Assembly: GCA_016195585.1 (NCBI GenBank)
Contig: JACPZJ010000035.1
Location: forward strand, 1-9,585
From: Nitrospirota bacterium
GTDB taxonomy: Bacteria; Nitrospirota; CAKKRA01; 9FT-COMBO-42-15
DNA: 9,585 nucleotides
Reading direction: 5' to 3'
Shown: one piece after another, positions 5,808-9,585 of the stretch
Layout: the number at the start of each line of letters is the position of its first letter
How positions within the stretch are numbered: the first letter of the stretch is position 1
Position numbers and translations under genes: made by a program
The notes under the pieces: model-generated
Told to the model about the DNA's origin: nothing
Database searches by the model: none
Seen by the model: the letters and a program-made list of their open reading frames with translations, nothing else

Positions 5808-6592
5808 TTCTCGCTGCCTCCTATTATATAGAACACACTGGGCTGTGTCCCCAACTCCTGCTTGCGCCGAATGGTGTAGTTTGCGCTGAGGAGTTTTCTG
5901 ACCTCTGAGTTTGGATCTTTGAGATCGCCAAAGGCAATGGCGCCATTGGATTTTTCTGCACATGCAGGCATAAGGCCCTTTACAAGCCTCTCTGTGCAGA
6001 ATGTGCACTTTTCCACAACACCCTTTGTCCTTGTCGGGTATTCAGGATTTTTTTCTTTAATAAACGGCCTTGGGTCCCTATAATTAAAGCTCCTTGCGCC
6101 AAATGGACATGCTGCCATGCAGAACCTGCATCCAATGCAGCGATGCTCATCCTGCATTACAATACCGTCCTGCCTTTTAAATGTTGCCTGAGTCGGGCAT
6201 ACCCTTACACAGGGCGGATTCTCACAATGATTGCAGAGCAGGGGAAATGGCTTCTCTTTAATAGCCTCTGGCAGGTATTCATTCTCCTGACCCGGAAATG
6301 CGTGTTCATAGGTATCAGTCCATATCCACTTCACCTCATCCTTTGGGTTGCCAAAATCAGGGACATTGTGAATGCTGTGGCAGGCATCTGTTATCTTTTT
6401 ATAATCCTCCTCAGTCTTGAGCTTCCTCATGTCAATAACCATTGCCCACTTTTTTGCTGTCAGGCCCTCTTCGGCAGGCGCAGCCTGTATGGCCTCAAGG
6501 CTGTTTTTCCATATCAGATTAGCGGCTGCTGTCCCCGCGCCAAGCGCTGATATCCCGGCTATCTTTAAGAATTGCCTCCTGTCAATACTCAT
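5804..6592 (-). CDS. dsrO: DsrO, periplasmic Fe-S (ferredoxin-like) subunit
   Basis: DsrO is a Tat-exported [4Fe-4S] protein that connects DsrP with the cytochrome DsrJ on the outer face of the membrane. The 262-aa product starts with a twin-arginine signal (DRRQFLK, R5-R6, then a hydrophobic stretch to about residue 38). The Cys motifs in order are C71 alone (DACHSIHNVP), C120-x2-C-x4-C-x3-C132, C152-x2-C-x2-C-x3-C162, and C196-x2-C199-x11-C211. In the last motif, the position where related DmsB/NrfC-type proteins usually carry a fourth Cys (CxxxC) is Ser215. AAGGAG stands 8 nt before the ATG at 6592, which overlaps the dsrJ stop as ATGA. Length and order fit the dsrMKJOP family. Confidence 0.93.
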   Translation of the reverse strand: MSIDRRQFLKIAGISALGAGTAAANLIWKNSLEAIQAAPAEEGLTAKKWAMVIDMRKLKTEEDYKKITDACHSIHNVPDFGNPKDEVKWIWTDTYEHAFPGQENEYLPEAIKEKPFPLLCNHCENPPCVRVCPTQATFKRQDGIVMQDEHRCIGCRFCMAACPFGARSFNYRDPRPFIKEKNPEYPTRTKGVVEKCTFCTERLVKGLMPACAEKSNGAIAFGDLKDPNSEVRKLLSANYTIRRKQELGTQPSVFYIIGGSEK

Positions 6593-6987
6593 AACTTACT
6601 CTCCTTTGGCGCAATATGACAATCCCAGCAGTACGGCCTTACAGCAACATATTTGTGGCATGAATCGCAGAAGTTCTTTTTGTTTGAATGACACTTCATG
6701 CATGTATTCTGAAGGCTCATGGTATATTTCTTTCCGCCAAGCCCCATATAAACGTTATTGCCGTCTCTGACAACTGCATCCCTCCATTGGTTAAGCAGAT
6801 GCATGTGGTTTGCCCTCATAAATTCCTTTGATTCAACGCACTGCTTTTCCTTTAATTCCTGAATGGCAGGGGTATCAAGTTTTGGCTCAGGCCTTGCCAC
6901 AGCCTTTCCCATATTGTAGTAAAAGGGGAATGTAACTATTGCAGCAAAGATGATAAGCCCGGGTATTATCTTGCCGGCATCATGCAT
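6589..6987 (-). CDS. dsrJ: DsrJ, membrane-anchored triheme cytochrome c
   Basis: DsrJ is the periplasmic triheme c subunit of DsrMKJOP. Three CxxCH heme-binding motifs stand close together: CMKCH (96-100), CDSCH (107-111) and CWDCH (120-124). An uncleaved N-terminal helix (residues 7-24, IIPGLIIFAAIVTFPFYY) anchors the protein. C50 in KEKQCVES stands where Allochromatium DsrJ has the Cys that serves as an unusual distal heme ligand, so that feature seems kept here. I place the start at the ATG 6985-6987, giving 132 aa, because AAGGAGG lies 9 nt upstream. An ATG at 6993 and a GTG at 7020 are possible but poorly spaced. The start overlaps the dsrK stop by 8 nt, and the end overlaps dsrO by 4 nt. 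Confidence 0.94.
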   Translation of the reverse strand: MHDAGKIIPGLIIFAAIVTFPFYYNMGKAVARPEPKLDTPAIQELKEKQCVESKEFMRANHMHLLNQWRDAVVRDGNNVYMGLGGKKYTMSLQNTCMKCHSNKKNFCDSCHKYVAVRPYCWDCHIAPKESKL

Positions 6988-8602
6988 CTTCATTCCCCTC
7001 CTTCCCCGGCAGTGCATCACCGCGCAGGTCTGTAGTCCTTTCTTTTTCTCCCTTCATAATAAGTGCATTTCCAAGAAGCTCATGCACGCCAGCAACCTTT
7101 ACGCCCGGCACCCAGTAGTCCATCAAAGCCGGCAGCGCTGCCCTGTCAATGGCGCAGACATTTGCAAGCAGATTTACCCCATGCCTTTCATGGACATATC
7201 TTACTGCATTTGCCCTCGGCAGCCCGCCTCTCATTCTTAGCTCCATATTCTCGCCTGCATTCAGGCCTGAGCCGCTGCCGCAGCAGAATGTCCTCTCCCT
7301 GATAGTGTTTTCAGGCATTTCATAAAAATTATTGCACACATTTTTAATTATATATCTCGGCTCCTCAAAAATCCCCATGCCCCTCGCTGTGTTGCAGGAA
7401 TCATGGAAGGTTACCTTAAACTGATCGTTTCTGCCCGGATCAAATTTCAATTTGCCGTGTTTGATCAGGTCTGCCACAAATTCTATAATATGCACCATCT
7501 TAGTGGCCTTTGCATTCTCAAATCGGGTGCCGGTTATGGGAGATACAGGCTCTTCAAGGAAATCTGCAGGGCCGTTCCATGTGTCCATGTACTGATTGAT
7601 AATCCGCCACATGTGTCCGCACTCGCCTCCGAGTATCCACTTTACGCCCAATCTCTTTGCCTCTGCATATATCTTTGAATTTAATCTCTTTGCCATTTCC
7701 ATGGATGTAAAGAAGCCAAAGTTCCCGCCCTCAGAGGCGTATGTGCTCCATGTGTAATCAAGACCAAGCTCATGAAAGAGCATGAGATAACCCATGCATG
7801 TGTAAATACCCGGGTCGCCAAAGAGGTCTCCTGAAGGCGTAACAAAGAGTATCTCTGCGCCCTTTCTGTTGAATGTAGGCTCAATCTTAATGCCTGTAAT
7901 GGTCTCTATGTCATCAAGCATGAAATCTATATTGTTCTTGATTGCATGAGGCTCAAGCCCAAGGTGATTTCCCTTTATGAAGCAGTTTGCAACAGGCCCT
8001 GATATCCAGTCTGTATTCAGGCCGAGGAGATTAAGGAGCTCCCTTCCTATCATGGTAATCTCTGCCTGATCAATGCCATAGGGGCAGAAGAGCGAACAGC
8101 GCCGGCATTCGGTGCACTGATAATAGTAGTACCAGAGTTCTTTTAAAACATCCTCTGTTAACTCCCTTGCGCCTGCAACCTTTCCCAGCATTTTGCCAGA
8201 GGCTGTAAAATATTTTCTGTAAATTGACCTTAAAAGCTCTGCCCTCAGCACAGGCATGTTCTTTGGATCGCCCCCGCCTAAAAAGAAGTGGCACTTGTCC
8301 GCACATGCCCCGCATCTTACGCATATATCCATAAAGATGTGGAATGAACGGTATTTGCCGAGCCTCTCCTTCATCCCTTCTAATACTATCTCCTTCCAAT
8401 TTTCAGGAAGCTTCCAGTCCTTATCATCAGGAGACCAGTCCCTCGCATTTGGAAAGTCAACAGCGCTTAGGTTCTTTCCCTTTGCGCCATAGCAGTACAT
8501 GCCCTGCTTAAATTCCGCAGGCGTGTCCATCCAGCCATTTTGAGGCGGCTTATGATCTATCTTTGATAATTCTTCTATCTTTGGCAGCTTAATATTTGCC
8601 AT
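6980..8602 (-). CDS. dsrK: DsrK, HdrD-like Fe-S subunit of the DsrMKJOP complex
   Basis: DsrK is the cytoplasmic catalytic subunit, related to the heterodisulfide reductase HdrD, thought to reduce the DsrC trisulfide with electrons from DsrM. The 540-aa product has two classic [4Fe-4S] sites, C94-x2-C97-x2-C100-x3-C104 and C163-x2-C166-x2-C169-x3-C173. The CCG-type domain that holds the special catalytic cluster has C403 (HDSCN), C440-C441 (FCCGSGSGL) and C483 (NVCAIDRA). A degenerate first CCG repeat is marked by GGECGH (C328). The C-terminal motif is C-A-I-D rather than C-x-x-C, which I believe is normal for DsrK. GGAG lies 6 nt before the ATG at 8602, and the gene begins 3 nt after the dsrM stop. 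No internal TGA or frame problem is seen. Confidence 0.96.
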   Translation of the reverse strand: MANIKLPKIEELSKIDHKPPQNGWMDTPAEFKQGMYCYGAKGKNLSAVDFPNARDWSPDDKDWKLPENWKEIVLEGMKERLGKYRSFHIFMDICVRCGACADKCHFFLGGGDPKNMPVLRAELLRSIYRKYFTASGKMLGKVAGARELTEDVLKELWYYYYQCTECRRCSLFCPYGIDQAEITMIGRELLNLLGLNTDWISGPVANCFIKGNHLGLEPHAIKNNIDFMLDDIETITGIKIEPTFNRKGAEILFVTPSGDLFGDPGIYTCMGYLMLFHELGLDYTWSTYASEGGNFGFFTSMEMAKRLNSKIYAEAKRLGVKWILGGECGHMWRIINQYMDTWNGPADFLEEPVSPITGTRFENAKATKMVHIIEFVADLIKHGKLKFDPGRNDQFKVTFHDSCNTARGMGIFEEPRYIIKNVCNNFYEMPENTIRERTFCCGSGSGLNAGENMELRMRGGLPRANAVRYVHERHGVNLLANVCAIDRAALPALMDYWVPGVKVAGVHELLGNALIMKGEKERTTDLRGDALPGKEGNEDA

Positions 8603-8605
8603 ACA

Positions 8606-9468
8606 TCACTCCTTTTCCACTGGTATCTCTGCTGTCTTCATCTTCCCCCTGAAATCATCTTCGTACTCCTCATAGGTATGCACCTTCACAGGATAATTCC
8701 ATGGATTAACATGTCTCTTCATGCGGCTGTTATTTGCAAGATTCCTCGTTGGGCTTAAGAAGACCCCTGCCATGTGCACGAGTTTGCTGAACGGAAAATA
8801 TGCAAAGAGGGCGCAGACGAGGAATAGATGAATATAAAAAATAACCCCGATGCCTTCTGGTATCCTTGGGCTGAAGGTGAGCAGCCCCATTATTAATTCC
8901 TTGGCGCTCACAATATCAACCTTGATGAAATATCTCATCAGGATGCCTGAAAGTGCGATGCCAATAATCAGAAAGAGCGGGAAGTAGTCGCTTGTAAGGG
9001 AGATATAGCGCACCTGAGGTATATAAAATCTCCTGAATAAAAGGTATGACACTGCTCCAAGAAGAATAATTCCGCTCACAAAGATACCCGGAGAACCTAT
9101 CTGCAGGAAGCCGTCAAAGGCCTCAATTAAATATATAATTTGCTGCTTGTATTTCTGAAGAGTGAACGAAAAAGAAGCGCCTCAAGGCCCATCCTGCCAA
9201 TGACGCCTAAGGTAGTTGAGGGGTTATCCAGTTTGCTATCCTTAATCCAGGAGAGGGACTTCTGCTGTCCTGCTGTTGTGGGTATGCGAAAGGGGACAGG
9301 CGACCGCCCCCATTTTACAACGCGATAAATAACGCCTATGACAAATGTAGCAAAGGCGAGATATGGTATGATAACGGCAAAAAGGAAATGCAGATTCGCA
9401 GCCCCTGCCCCAGCTAAGGCAATTAGTACAAGTATTATTACTGCAATAAAAGCAGCCAATGCCCCCAT
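8606..9468 (-). pseudogene. dsrM: DsrM, NarI-like cytochrome b subunit, disrupted in this sequence
   Basis: DsrM is the heme b membrane protein that passes electrons from menaquinol to DsrK. The N-terminal part (9127-9468) has two membrane helices, then SPVPFRIPTTAGQQKS and LLFRSLFRNTSSKL, before a TAA (9127-9129). The C-terminal part continues in another frame from about 9132, reading LIEAFDGFLQIGSPGIF and on to FYIHLFLVCALFAYFPFSKL and the usual tail YPVKVHTYEEYEDDF. The family usually has about 45-55 residues between these parts, including a helix with two His in an AFHxSFxxxxxRHxRFF-like pattern that supply heme ligands. That segment is absent and the frame shifts at the AT-rich junction near 9127-9140. 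As written the gene cannot make working DsrM. With dsrKJOP intact, an assembly collapse is as likely as a true mutation. AAAGGGG precedes the ATG at 9468. Confidence 0.85.
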
Positions 9469-9521
9469 TCGTTATCCCCTTTAAATCCCCTTTAAGTTAT
9501 TTTATAGCAAACACCTTATCA

Positions 9522-9585
9522 CCCTCCCCCTACCCCCTCCCATCAAGGGAGGGGATTTTCTAAATTCCCTCTCCCCCTGCTGGAG
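9522..9585. repeat. C-rich repeat cluster with a perfect 8-bp hairpin upstream of dsrM
   Basis: Several similar units follow one another on the plus strand: CCCTCCCCCT, CCCCCTCCC and CCCTCTCCCCCTGCTGGAG. The middle one forms CCCCTCCC (9534-9541), loop ATCAA, GGGAGGGG (9547-9554), followed by ATTTTC. This resembles short dispersed palindromes found in many copies in some bacterial genomes. It could also act as a terminator for a plus-strand or convergent gene outside the window. A TATAAA between it and dsrM has no matching -35, so I do not call a dsr promoter. Confidence 0.6.

Noticed and set aside
9127..9129. Stop inside dsrM as a selenocysteine codon
   Set aside because: The stop is TAA, and the continuation of the protein lies in another frame, so recoding as Sec cannot restore it.

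Overview
The window reads as one long run of minus-strand genes from an anaerobic, probably sulfate- or sulfur-compound-reducing bacterium. The evidence is a dsrMKJOP set (membrane complex that feeds electrons to dissimilatory sulfite reduction) at the right and a selA-selB pair (bacterial selenocysteine synthesis and insertion) at the left. Moderate GC, the gene style and G/C-rich repeat clutter remind me of Nitrospirota (Thermodesulfovibrionia-like) or Desulfobacterota. That placement is an impression only; no marker here settles it.

Layout in transcription order (right to left): a C-rich repeat cluster (9522-9585); dsrM (8606-9468), broken in this sequence by an internal deletion plus frame change; dsrK (6980-8602); dsrJ (6589-6987); dsrO (5804-6592); dsrP (4635-5807). 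dsrK to dsrP are joined by 4-8 nt overlaps, so this is one operon. Its products carry electrons between the quinone pool, periplasmic cytochrome c and Fe-S carriers, and the cytoplasmic DsrC/DsrAB pathway.

The 2.9 kb between dsrP and selA is an accessory block with a different character. It holds a 306-aa AbiJ-like (STM4504/CBY_0614-type) protein with a HEPN-like RxxxxxH motif, a membrane-anchored protein of unknown function split by an in-frame TGA, and a two-gene PIN-toxin/small-partner unit. Two diverged direct copies (about 106-108 bp) lie upstream of the AbiJ-like gene and the PIN gene. Each carries a TTGACA-17-TATGAT/TAAGAT type promoter facing the following gene and a small conserved hairpin. 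A third copy of the hairpin, without the promoter, lies between the AbiJ-like gene and the broken gene in a 76-nt imperfect palindrome bounded by GCTAA/TTAGC. Together these look like cassette boundaries (attC-like or another modular unit). No integrase or transposase is visible.

The left end is selA (complete) followed by selB (first 72 codons only), sharing ATGA. No selC tRNA and no convincing selenoprotein gene is seen in the window.
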